This document shows, in pieces, positions 1 through 7,318 of a stretch of DNA of 20,094 nt. Location of the stretch: the NCBI GenBank assembly GCA_964503685.1, contig CAZDAW010000059.1, positions 1 to 20,094 of the forward strand. The letters run 5' to 3'. Numbering within the stretch: the stretch's first letter is position 1; every line of letters begins with the position of its first letter. Under the pieces are notes generated by a model, which saw nothing but the letters and a program-made list of their open reading frames with translations, was not told the DNA's origin and searched no databases. The position numbers were made by a program, and so were the translations under genes. Source of the stretch: CAZDAW01 sp964503685 (lineage in GTDB: Bacteria > Chloroflexota > Anaerolineae > Anaerolineales > Anaerolineaceae).

Positions 1-195
1 AATATCCGTGGTAGGGAGGATGATCCCCTGTATGGTTGGGGTCGGCTGTGCGATGGCGGTCTGGAAAACAGACGTAAGGAGGGTATTGGCGGCTCCAGGA
101 GTTGCGGTTGCTTTTGCCGGCATGTTGCAGGCCGAGAGAATAAGGGAGCCGATTAATAGAAACGACAAAACAAAAAAGAATTTGCGTATAGGCAT
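1..195 (-). CDS. Partial lipoprotein, N-terminal part only
   Basis: Reading the minus strand from an ATG at 195-193 gives 65 open codons to the left edge with no stop, so the gene continues outside the window. The product starts MPIRKFFF, has a hydrophobic stretch of about 15 residues and then a clear lipobox, LSAC, with the Cys at residue 23. A Thr/Pro/Ala-rich low-complexity linker follows. This is the usual form of an exported, lipid-anchored protein. An AAGGA Shine-Dalgarno lies about nine bases before the ATG. It is the last visible gene of the minus-strand envelope cluster, 34 bases after the SH3 gene. No functional domain is visible in the part present, so the function is unknown. Confidence 0.8.
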   Translation of the reverse strand, partial: MPIRKFFFVLSFLLIGSLILSACNMPAKATATPGAANTLLTSVFQTAIAQPTPTIQGIILPTTDI

Positions 196-229
196 GTCGA
201 TTTATCCTTGAATATGAAATCGGATCGGG

Positions 230-535
230 TTATAGCGTGGTTGTAAAACGCAGGCTGATCCAACGTTCCGTGTTGCCGGCGATTCGCCCCCAGTAACTTT
301 CCTGGCGGACGATCTGGAAGATGTCGCCGCTTTTTGCTGCGCCAATAGAGGGATATTCTTTGCCTGGGCCTGAACGGATGTTGAGCCAGGGGGCGGTTAC
401 TTTCACCTTGATAACCGGCGATGCGATGGCGTTGAGAATATTTTGCAATTGACTGCCGGCGCTGCCGGGCTGGTTGATGGCATACATGGCAACGCGTCGG
501 ATATGTTCCACTGCTATCGTTTGAATATCAGCCAT
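230..535 (-). CDS. Small bacterial SH3-domain protein
   Basis: This is a 101-residue protein beginning MADIQTIAVEHIRRVAMYAI. I chose the ATG at 535 because an AAAGGTG Shine-Dalgarno lies just upstream. An in-frame ATG at 640 would add 35 atypical residues and overlap the upstream gene. Residues about 1-38 look helical. Residues about 41-101 match the bacterial SH3 (SH3b) pattern: a LNIRSGPG motif at the start, then a short beta-rich stretch ending in W-I-S-L. SH3b domains commonly bind cell-wall peptides or glycans. There is no signal peptide, so an envelope role would need another export route, or the protein is cytoplasmic. It follows the sulfatase-fold gene by 74 bases and may have its own promoter. 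The SH3b call is firm; the specific role is unknown. Confidence 0.8.
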   Translation of the reverse strand: MADIQTIAVEHIRRVAMYAINQPGSAGSQLQNILNAIASPVIKVKVTAPWLNIRSGPGKEYPSIGAAKSGDIFQIVRQESYWGRIAGNTERWISLRFTTTL

Positions 536-559
536 ATTACACCTTTCCAGATGCAGATA

Positions 560-578
560 ATTATATAGACCAATTATA
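560..578 (-). promoter_or_regulatory. Possible promoter -10 elements before the SH3 gene
   Basis: On the minus strand two perfect TATAAT hexamers lie at 578-573 and 565-560, 38 and 25 bases before the SH3-domain start at 535. Neither has a convincing -35 box at 16-18 bases. The gap to the upstream gene is AT-rich and long enough to hold an internal promoter. This is a weak call. Confidence 0.3.
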
Positions 579-609
579 GCTGAATTTTGTTCCTGAAAAG
601 AAGTGTAAT

Positions 610-2526
610 TTAAAGGGGCGGCGCTTTTAGAATTCCCCACCCTGCATAGAGATAGTCCATGCGCTGGATGAAGCGGCTCAATGCGTTCGATAAGGTGGAC
701 TGTTTTTCTCCTTCAATATCCTGATACAGGTTGTTCTTTTCCGCAGGGTCTTCAACGGTATTGAATAAAAACCAGTTCGCATTACGACGCGCCAGTTTCC
801 AGCCCTTTGAATCGATTACGGCGTAGGTCGGGAGATATTTGGTCATGTAATCAACTATGCGGATATACAGATAGCGCTCGTCGTCTGAAACATCCTGGAG
901 AATCAATGATTGCCCATCGACCCATTCGCTGGGATAGGTGATGTTCAGAACATCCAGAACGGTTGGCGCGATATCAATTGTACCGACAAGATTTGATACC
1001 CTTTTACCTTCGGTCTGATGGGGATATTTGATAATCAGTGGAATATGATGCTCGGCGTAGGAAAGTAAGGGCGTATTGTGGGAGGTATATCCGTTATTGA
1101 AATTTTGCCCGTGATCGGCTGTGATGATGAGCAGGGTATTGTCGTAAATCCTGCTCTGTTTCAGGTTTTGGATGAACGTATTGAGGCGCTCGTCGAGGTT
1201 GAGGATGGCCTCATCGTAGCGCAGGCGCAATTTATCCACATCCGCCTGGCGTTCGGGGGCGTACTGACCGTAGATTGCGCGCTGTTCGGGGCGGGCGGTG
1301 AGGCCTGCTGATTCGGGGAGGAAAGCGCCCAGATATTTTCCGGCGGGGTAAGAGACGCCATGAACGCCGCGGTCATGCAGGTATATGAAAAAAGGTTTAT
1401 CCTTGCCGTTGTCGCGGTTGGCGATGAAATCAGAGAGGGCGGCAAAAGTACCGCACGACATTCCCCCTTTGTACTCCAAAATATTTAACCAGTGAGCAGC
1501 GAAGGGGTAGATCAGGGTCTGTGTGGTGGCGTCGAAGTTATAGCGAGTGCGTTTGAGGTAACCGGGCAATCCACTGCCGCAAATTGTGCGGTCGAAGACG
1601 TTGCCGAAATGGTAGAAGCCGGGGGTTTTGTAACCGTACCATTGTGTTTCGTAGCCCATCGATTTGAGGATTCCGGCGAGATTTAGCCAGCCATTTGAAG
1701 CGTTGGTCAGGTCGCCGTAACGCCAATGCAAATCATAGTAAGGATAACGGCCGGTCATTAAGGTTGAAAGTTCGGCAATCGAGTCGGTGGCGGCTGAGTG
1801 GGCGTTTTCGTACACTGTCCAATTTTGCGCCTCGCGATCGAGGTTGGGCATGGTTTTTAAATCGTAGCCGTACAGCGACATATCCTCGGCGGCGAGCGCA
1901 TCGATTGAGATCAGGATGATGTTGGGCGGATGAGATTCGGCGTGACTGGTATCAATCTGCGAAGGCTGCGTCAGAAAGAGTGGTTCGACGAGGGCGTAAG
2001 CTGCCAGGACAAAAACGGCTGCGGTCAAAAGGATGACGAGGGGTTTTAATCGTTGGGTGGTTTCGTCAAACCATTGGAGAACGGGGCGGCGTATGCGCCA
2101 GAGGAGAAGCGCCAGCAGAATGACGCAGAATGCTGCGCCGCCATAGAGAGTCCGCTTTTGCAGGCTTTCCGGGATGTACCTGAGCATGACCGAGTAGAGC
2201 AGGTAAAACCATGCCAGAAGGAAGACGCAGAGCAAAAAACCTCTGGAAAGGACCTCCAGGTTTCGTGACAAAAATTTTTTACCCAGGAATTCGATCAGCA
2301 GCAGAATCAGGGCGGCGAGAATCAACTCGAAAACAGCGAAAAGATTGGTCAGGGCAAAGGTTGCCAGAACGTCAAAGCCGTTGAGGTTGTAGAGCGAGAT
2401 TCTATCCAGGCTGCGGAAAAAATCGATGGAAATATAAAGCAGGTTGGCAAACATCAACCAGGCAAAATAATCGAGGGTTTTACGCCGGAATGAATTGCGG
2501 CTCTGGTTTACTTGATGCAAAGGCAT
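610..2526 (-). CDS. Membrane protein with sulfatase/LTA-synthase-fold extracytoplasmic domain
   Basis: This 638-residue protein has about five N-terminal membrane segments (roughly residues 20-38, 52-80, 96-116, 129-146, 162-182). A large alkaline-phosphatase-superfamily domain follows from about residue 200. Visible landmarks are the metal-binding start NIILISIDA (Asp209), the segment SAATDSIAELSTLMTGRYP around 244-262, HDRGVHG near 384-390, and ADHG at 470-473. The layout resembles LtaS and phosphoethanolamine or phosphoglycerol transferases: membrane anchor plus extracytoplasmic hydrolase/transferase. The formylglycine sulfatase signature CxPSR is absent. Thr247 or Ser249 may be the nucleophile, as Thr is in LtaS. 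The start at 2526 has a GGGAGA Shine-Dalgarno and lies 19 bases inside the upstream methyltransferase gene, which suggests translational coupling. The fold is certain; the substrate is unknown. Confidence 0.85.
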   Translation of the reverse strand: MPLHQVNQSRNSFRRKTLDYFAWLMFANLLYISIDFFRSLDRISLYNLNGFDVLATFALTNLFAVFELILAALILLLIEFLGKKFLSRNLEVLSRGFLLCVFLLAWFYLLYSVMLRYIPESLQKRTLYGGAAFCVILLALLLWRIRRPVLQWFDETTQRLKPLVILLTAAVFVLAAYALVEPLFLTQPSQIDTSHAESHPPNIILISIDALAAEDMSLYGYDLKTMPNLDREAQNWTVYENAHSAATDSIAELSTLMTGRYPYYDLHWRYGDLTNASNGWLNLAGILKSMGYETQWYGYKTPGFYHFGNVFDRTICGSGLPGYLKRTRYNFDATTQTLIYPFAAHWLNILEYKGGMSCGTFAALSDFIANRDNGKDKPFFIYLHDRGVHGVSYPAGKYLGAFLPESAGLTARPEQRAIYGQYAPERQADVDKLRLRYDEAILNLDERLNTFIQNLKQSRIYDNTLLIITADHGQNFNNGYTSHNTPLLSYAEHHIPLIIKYPHQTEGKRVSNLVGTIDIAPTVLDVLNITYPSEWVDGQSLILQDVSDDERYLYIRIVDYMTKYLPTYAVIDSKGWKLARRNANWFLFNTVEDPAEKNNLYQDIEGEKQSTLSNALSRFIQRMDYLYAGWGILKAPPL

Positions 2527-3908
2527 AATGTTCTCCCGGCAGGATGCGACGGGAATGTTTCTACCCGGTTGAACGTATGCTTTAGCGCCTGGATAAAGTG
2601 ATCGAGTGTGTACCAGCTCATATCGCGGCGGTTGGTGGCGAGCAGTTCGATTGAGCGGGGGTCGTCAAGCGGGACGTATTCAGTGACCAGATATTTTTCG
2701 GTATAGTCGTTCAGGGTCTGGACGATGCGCTCGAAAGTCTGGTTTTGAGTGATTGCCAGGTGATGGGTCAGCGCGAGCGCCAGCGCCATTTCAGAACGGA
2801 AACGGGCGGGAGCGGCCGGATATTGAACAGCGCGCCAGCCGCATTGCGGCGAAGGAGATAAAACATCCATTACCAAGGGAAGGATGTCGAGTCCCTTTTC
2901 TTTTGCCAGGTTGTAGAGCAGAGAAATGCTGTCTTCGTCGGTATCGAAGGCGGTGAGGCGCGCTCCGCTGCGAGCGGCAATGATCGAATAACCGCCCTGA
3001 TTGCAGCCGATATCGGTCACTGTGGCCGGTTTATATTGCTGGATCATAGCGGTTATTGTTTTCTGTTTTACGTCGAATGATTCGGGGTGCATGAATGTAT
3101 TGATGTCGGCGTAATATTTTGACCAGAGGCTCTGGCTGCGGGCAACTGAAACAGACTCGACATCTTTGCGCAGGTTTTTAAAGAATGCCTCTCGCGCGGC
3201 TGAGCTAAGCTGTTGATTCCGATTATATTTAGCCAGTTCCTTGTCCTGCCCTGATTTTCGCAGCAGCGAAATGACGGCGCGGGGAAAATGGACGCGCTGG
3301 ATGAGCCAGGGCATGCGGAGTGAGCTGCCCGGACGCAGGTAATGGACGAATTCGCTGTCGCTGACGCCGTTTGCCGAATCGAGAAGCAGCGAACGGCTTA
3401 GCCTGCCGGAATACTGGCTGGCCAGGGTGAGGGGAAAGAGAAAGAGGCGGCAGAACTGGTCGTAGGCGACCCAGAACAGGTCGGGCTCCTGGGGCATGAT
3501 GGAGGTGAAATCAACGAAGAGCGGTCTGGGGCCGTCGAAGAGGACGTTCCAGGGGGTAGCGTCTTTGAGCACCCAACCCTGCGAGTTGAGTTCCAGGCAG
3601 ATATCAAGGGTCAACAGGGCGGCGTCTTTCAACATCACCGCCGGCCATTCGAAGCAATAATTAACCGGAGCGATCTTGCGGTGGCAGAGCGTGAGTGGAA
3701 AACCAGGGAGCGGTTTTTGGGCGATTTCGGTTTCGATGAGCGACTTGCCTAATAAGGATTGGACGGTCTGATTTGCGAGCAGGGAGGTGAAATAACCGGC
3801 AAAAGCGGGCCGGATGCCGCGCAAAATTTTATCATCAGCGGCGAACAGCGATGAGACGGGATCCATATCCGCTCCCAACAGGGTGAGGTTATGAGGATCG
3901 GATGGCAT
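2508..3908 (-). CDS. Kinase-like plus class I SAM methyltransferase fusion protein
   Basis: This 466-residue, apparently cytoplasmic protein has two recognisable parts. Around residues 112-134 is a segment VLKDATPWNVLF...LFVDF, with Asp116, Asn121 and Asp133. This resembles the catalytic loop and DFG-like aspartate of aminoglycoside-phosphotransferase/kinase folds. From about residue 295 a class I methyltransferase domain begins with motif I DIGCNQGGYS (299-308) and an acidic residue at the end of beta-2 (FDTD, 321-324). NoeA-like methyltransferases are a possible relative, from memory only. The ATG at 3908 follows the previous stop by two bases but has no clear Shine-Dalgarno. An in-frame ATG at 3866 has a strong GGGAG seven bases upstream and may be the real start. 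Genes on both sides encode envelope membrane proteins, so a polymer or lipid-linked substrate is plausible but unproven. Confidence 0.75.
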   Translation of the reverse strand: MPSDPHNLTLLGADMDPVSSLFAADDKILRGIRPAFAGYFTSLLANQTVQSLLGKSLIETEIAQKPLPGFPLTLCHRKIAPVNYCFEWPAVMLKDAALLTLDICLELNSQGWVLKDATPWNVLFDGPRPLFVDFTSIMPQEPDLFWVAYDQFCRLFLFPLTLASQYSGRLSRSLLLDSANGVSDSEFVHYLRPGSSLRMPWLIQRVHFPRAVISLLRKSGQDKELAKYNRNQQLSSAAREAFFKNLRKDVESVSVARSQSLWSKYYADINTFMHPESFDVKQKTITAMIQQYKPATVTDIGCNQGGYSIIAARSGARLTAFDTDEDSISLLYNLAKEKGLDILPLVMDVLSPSPQCGWRAVQYPAAPARFRSEMALALALTHHLAITQNQTFERIVQTLNDYTEKYLVTEYVPLDDPRSIELLATNRRDMSWYTLDHFIQALKHTFNRVETFPSHPAGRTLCLCIK

Positions 3909-3910
3909 CT

Positions 3911-4099
3911 TTATCGGATGTTTTGATCGGTTGAGTCAGGGGGCGAAGGAGGGTCAGACGGCTCTTCTTTTTTGAAAATCCGATTGAATAACTTTTTGAT
4001 GGGATTGAAAAAGAACATAAAAACCGAAACAAGCACCAAAAGAACGGCTAATCCCATCTGCGAAATCATACCGAATAAACCGGGATCAATATAGCCCAT
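3911..4099 (-). CDS. Small single-pass YIDPG membrane protein
   Basis: This 62-residue protein starts MGYIDPGLFG. It has one membrane segment at about residues 11-31, then a basic stretch with several Lys/Arg, and a charged, Pro-rich tail. Short proteins starting with a YIDPG motif and carrying one TM helix recur in many bacteria, often next to envelope genes, and have no firm function. The start is supported by a strong GGAGG about seven bases before the ATG. It is the first gene of the minus-strand cluster, two bases before the methyltransferase-fusion frame, and directly behind a good promoter. It may serve as an assembly or anchoring partner of the following enzymes, which is an inference from position only. 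Confidence 0.75.
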   Translation of the reverse strand: MGYIDPGLFGMISQMGLAVLLVLVSVFMFFFNPIKKLFNRIFKKEEPSDPPSPPDSTDQNIR

Positions 4100-4117
4100 T
4101 GTAAACCTCCAAGAATG

Positions 4118-4155
4118 TTGTCAATACTAATACAGGGCATATTAATTGTCAATAC
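4118..4155 (-). promoter_or_regulatory. Promoter of the minus-strand envelope cluster, with a direct repeat
   Basis: On the minus strand a perfect -35 TTGACA (4152-4147) is followed after 17 bases by TAGTAT (4129-4124) as -10. Transcription would start near 4117, giving a leader of about 18 bases that holds the GGAGG of the first gene. The plus-strand decamer TTGTCAATAC occurs twice, at 4118-4127 and 4146-4155, exactly 28 bases apart. One copy overlaps the -35 and the other lies between the -10 and the start, so the pair could be an operator. Confidence 0.6.
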
Positions 4156-4222
4156 ATTATAGAGAGACGGAGCAGGGCTTTCGCATGAATAATTGCTGAC
4201 GCCGAGGATAACGGTTATTCGC

Positions 4223-4251
4223 TTGTGTTCTCAATAAAAGTCTAGTAATAT
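4223..4251 (+). promoter_or_regulatory. Weak candidate promoter for the flavoprotein operon
   Basis: TTGTGT (4223-4228) and TAATAT (4246-4251) are 17 bases apart, about 50 bases before the flavoprotein start. Both boxes are partial matches. The position between divergent genes makes a promoter necessary somewhere in this gap, but this exact site is uncertain. Confidence 0.3.
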
Positions 4252-4302
4252 AACATGCAAAGGTAAAATTTATGGGATGCTTTCCAGGGAAAGGAGGCGA
4301 GG

Positions 4303-5493
4303 ATGCATCAGTACCAATATTTGATTATTGGGGGGGGCATGACGGGCGACGCGGCGGCGCGCGGCATTCGTCAGTTGGATGCCAACGGAACAATTGGCAT
4401 GATCAGCGCGGAGGCCGATCTGCCCTACAACCGTCCGCCTTTGTCCAAGGGATTGTGGAAGGGAAAACCCATCGCTCGCATCTGGCGCAAAACGGACACC
4501 CTGGGCGTTGATATCCATCTGAAGCGTACTGTCGAGTCGATCGATCTCGAAACATCTACGGTTGTTGATGCGGATGGGGAAGTCTATCAATATGGGAAAC
4601 TGCTTCTGGCAACAGGCGCCGCTCCCAGGCGGTTCCCGTTCGGCGGCGATGATATCATCTACTTTCGAACGCTGGAAGATTATCACCGATTGCGCGAGCT
4701 CAGTGAAACAAAGCAGCGATTTGCAGTTATTGGGGGCGGCTTTATTGGCTCTGAAATTGCTGCAGCATTGAATATGGTTGGAAAAGATGTGATTATGATT
4801 TTCGTGGAAGAAGGGATAGGCAGCCGGGTTTATCCGCGGGATGCGGCGCTGTTTTTCAACGAGTATTACCGGGAACATGGAATCGAATTGCACCCCGACA
4901 CAATGATCAGCGGATTAGAGAAAGAAGGCGATCAATATCGGTTGAAGTTGAATCATAATGGTTCGAGCGACACAAAGGAAATTCTTGTGGACGGTGTTGT
5001 TGCCGGGCTGGGCGTTATTCCAAACGTTGATCTGGCGCAAAAGGCAGGTTTGACCGTCGATGATGGGATCATGGTTGATACCGGGCTGCATACCAGCCAT
5101 CCTTCTATTTATGCGGCGGGCGATGCGGCGCGCTTTTATAACTCTTTACTGGGAATACGGCTGCGCTCTGAGCACGAAGATAATGCGAATACGATGGGGC
5201 TTTCTGCCGGCCAATCAATGGCCGGGGAAAAGGTGCATTATGACCATTTGCCGTACTTTTATTCCGATCTGTTTGATGTGGGATATGAGGCGGTGGGTGT
5301 ATTAAACCCCAAACTGGAAACCTATGCTGATTGGGAAGAACCCTATCAGAAAGGAGTGATCTATTATCTGGATCGAGGGCAGGTGCGCGGCGTTTTGTTA
5401 TGGAACACCTGGAAACAGATCGACGCGGCGCGTTTGTTGATGGCAGAAAAGGGGTTTATTACGCCCGAAAAATTAAAAGGGAGAATAAAATAA
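4303..5493 (+). CDS. FAD/NAD(P)-binding pyridine nucleotide-disulfide-type oxidoreductase
   Basis: This 396-residue cytoplasmic flavoprotein belongs to the two-dinucleotide-fold family. The FAD Rossmann motif IIGGGMTGDAAARG is at residues 8-21. A PPLSKGLW segment at 45-52 is typical of ferredoxin/rubredoxin reductases and AIF-like proteins. The NAD(P) motif AVIGGGFIGSE is at 141-151, and the second FAD contact, IYAAGDAA, at 269-276. No redox CxxC is visible, so it is not thioredoxin-reductase-like. The likely reaction is NAD(P)H-dependent electron transfer to a small redox carrier or quinone. The C-terminal 100 residues resemble the reductase C domain of AIF-type enzymes. The start is firm, with AAAGGAGG six bases before the ATG. 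No ferredoxin or oxygenase gene is nearby, so the electron partner cannot be named. Confidence 0.88.
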   Translation: MHQYQYLIIGGGMTGDAAARGIRQLDANGTIGMISAEADLPYNRPPLSKGLWKGKPIARIWRKTDTLGVDIHLKRTVESIDLETSTVVDADGEVYQYGKLLLATGAAPRRFPFGGDDIIYFRTLEDYHRLRELSETKQRFAVIGGGFIGSEIAAALNMVGKDVIMIFVEEGIGSRVYPRDAALFFNEYYREHGIELHPDTMISGLEKEGDQYRLKLNHNGSSDTKEILVDGVVAGLGVIPNVDLAQKAGLTVDDGIMVDTGLHTSHPSIYAAGDAARFYNSLLGIRLRSEHEDNANTMGLSAGQSMAGEKVHYDHLPYFYSDLFDVGYEAVGVLNPKLETYADWEEPYQKGVIYYLDRGQVRGVLLWNTWKQIDAARLLMAEKGFITPEKLKGRIK

Positions 5494-5503
5494 TCATTCA
5501 CTT

Positions 5504-7312
5504 ATGTTTATGCTGGCTTTTGGAATATTTGCATTAATCCAGGTAACATTTTTACCTGGATTCTTGATTTTGCGGGCGCTGGGTGTTCGGGAAGGATTTG
5601 TCCGCACCCTGTTCTACAGCCTGGGCTTGAGTCTGATCGCCAATTATTGCGGGGTGGTTATTCTGACTTTGCTGGGGATTTATATTCCCTACGTGATCTA
5701 TGCAATTTTTATTGCTGAATGTGCGGCGTTGCTGCTGCCTTACCGGAAACAGTTGTTGAAATCGGGCGAACAGCTTTATAGCGAAAAGCATAATTCAGCG
5801 GCAGAAGACGATGAAGGGTTTATTGAACAGCTGAAGAAAACGGGCGACCTGGGCGGATTGTTGGTTCGGATCAGCGTTTTTGCGCTGGGGGCAATTGCTA
5901 TCTACTTCATGTTCGAGTTGTTTGAAATATTCCTGCTCAATATCGGCACCGTGTTTCAGCGCACCGATTCGGTCATTTACTGGAATCACTGGGCGGTGCA
6001 GTGGGCGCAAAATGACCTGCCGACAAAAACGGGATTATTCCCGCAACTTTTGCCGACAAATTACTCCCTGTTCTACGTGTTTATGGATGATACACGGGTG
6101 CAGTTTTTCGGTAAGGCGCTGATGCCTTTGTTCCCTTTGTTCATTTTGCTGTTGATGTTCGACCTGGGTGTGCGCCGCAAGGCAGGCGGTTTTTTCCTGG
6201 CGATCATCTTCGCTCGAATGTTTTATCGGGTGGCGCTGTGGGAATGGCTGATGGATGCCTTCACCGAGGGTATGGCGTCGTTTATGGCGTTCCTGGCGGT
6301 TTACGCGCTCTTTGAGGCGCAGGAAACCGGAGAGTTGAAGAAATTTAAAAATCTCATTTTGCTGGGTGGGGTTTTTGCTGCCGGGGCAGCCGCGGTGGAT
6401 AAAATTGGCGTTTACATGGTTGTTGTGTATCCCTTTTTGGCTTATTTGATGGCTTTGAAAGACAGACCGGGAATGTCTGCCCGGCAGAAGTTGACCCTGG
6501 CGGGAATGGCGCTCGGGCTGGCGGCGCTGATCGGCGCTCCATGGTATTTGTATAAAGAGGTGATCATCCTGTCGGGCAGGGAGGTTTCGGAGATTGGCTA
6601 TATCACCGAACGCCTGTATGGCGACTATGGATACTGGCAGCGATTTGTCAATGCTCTGGGGCAGCTAGGAAAGGTGCTGACCGGGCTTTATGTGGTTGGC
6701 CTGGTTTCTTTGCCATTTATCAAGAGCGATTTGCGCTGGCTGGCGATTCTTGTTGTGTTCCCTTTTTCACTTGCCTGGAGCCTGTTCTTCAGCGCAACGA
6801 ATGCCCGCAACCTGACGATGGGTTACCAGTTCCTGGCCGTGATCGCCGGAATTGCCCTGTTCGAGGCATGGAAGTGGTTGTTGAAAGTCATTGCCCGGCA
6901 AAAAGCGGCGGTGATTGCTGGCGCCGGCATATTGCTCCTCTTGATTTTGAGTCTGCTCATCCCCGGAACTACGCTGGTTGATAAATCACTCGAGGCGCAG
7001 AGACAGTTGTTTAACCCTCAGTTAAACGACCTGCTCTATCAAAACATTCCGCTTGATCAGGGTGAATTTAAGATCCTTTCCAAGTATGCTGTGCGCTTTT
7101 TGCCCGGTTTTGAAGGGACCCAGATTGGCGACCACTTTAATGATTTTGCTGTGTTCGAAAAGGTCGTTCAAAATCCGAAGATCGATTACATTTTGCTTCC
7201 GGCAAACGCCGAGAAAACGATCTATGATTATTTGATGGCGCGGGTTGAGTCTGGGGAATATGAGATATTATTCGACCAGCTCGATTATATTTTGCTGGAG
7301 AAAAAGAAATAA
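5504..7312 (+). CDS. Large multi-pass membrane protein, possibly GT-C-like
   Basis: This 602-residue protein has about 10-12 hydrophobic helices spread to about residue 490, ending with a strongly hydrophobic one (AGAGILLLLILSLLIPG). A soluble C-terminal tail of about 100 residues follows. A long acidic loop lies at about 85-125. The loop after the next helix contains TDSVIYWNHWAVQWAQNDLP, which resembles the first extracytoplasmic loop of GT-C polyprenyl-phosphate-sugar transferases. That match is by eye and weak, and I do not assign a function. The start lies 10 bases after the flavoprotein stop with no strong Shine-Dalgarno, so coupled translation is likely. A second ATG two codons on is possible. 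Confidence 0.7.
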   Translation: MFMLAFGIFALIQVTFLPGFLILRALGVREGFVRTLFYSLGLSLIANYCGVVILTLLGIYIPYVIYAIFIAECAALLLPYRKQLLKSGEQLYSEKHNSAAEDDEGFIEQLKKTGDLGGLLVRISVFALGAIAIYFMFELFEIFLLNIGTVFQRTDSVIYWNHWAVQWAQNDLPTKTGLFPQLLPTNYSLFYVFMDDTRVQFFGKALMPLFPLFILLLMFDLGVRRKAGGFFLAIIFARMFYRVALWEWLMDAFTEGMASFMAFLAVYALFEAQETGELKKFKNLILLGGVFAAGAAAVDKIGVYMVVVYPFLAYLMALKDRPGMSARQKLTLAGMALGLAALIGAPWYLYKEVIILSGREVSEIGYITERLYGDYGYWQRFVNALGQLGKVLTGLYVVGLVSLPFIKSDLRWLAILVVFPFSLAWSLFFSATNARNLTMGYQFLAVIAGIALFEAWKWLLKVIARQKAAVIAGAGILLLLILSLLIPGTTLVDKSLEAQRQLFNPQLNDLLYQNIPLDQGEFKILSKYAVRFLPGFEGTQIGDHFNDFAVFEKVVQNPKIDYILLPANAEKTIYDYLMARVESGEYEILFDQLDYILLEKKK

Positions 7313-7318
7313 AACAGT

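Noticed and set aside
8..211. Plus-strand open frame at the left edge
   Set aside because: The minus strand of the same bases encodes a lipoprotein start with a perfect lipobox and ribosome site; the plus frame has no recognisable features.
4270..4893. Minus-strand open frame of 207 codons
   Set aside because: It lies wholly opposite the well-supported flavoprotein gene and is a shadow frame.
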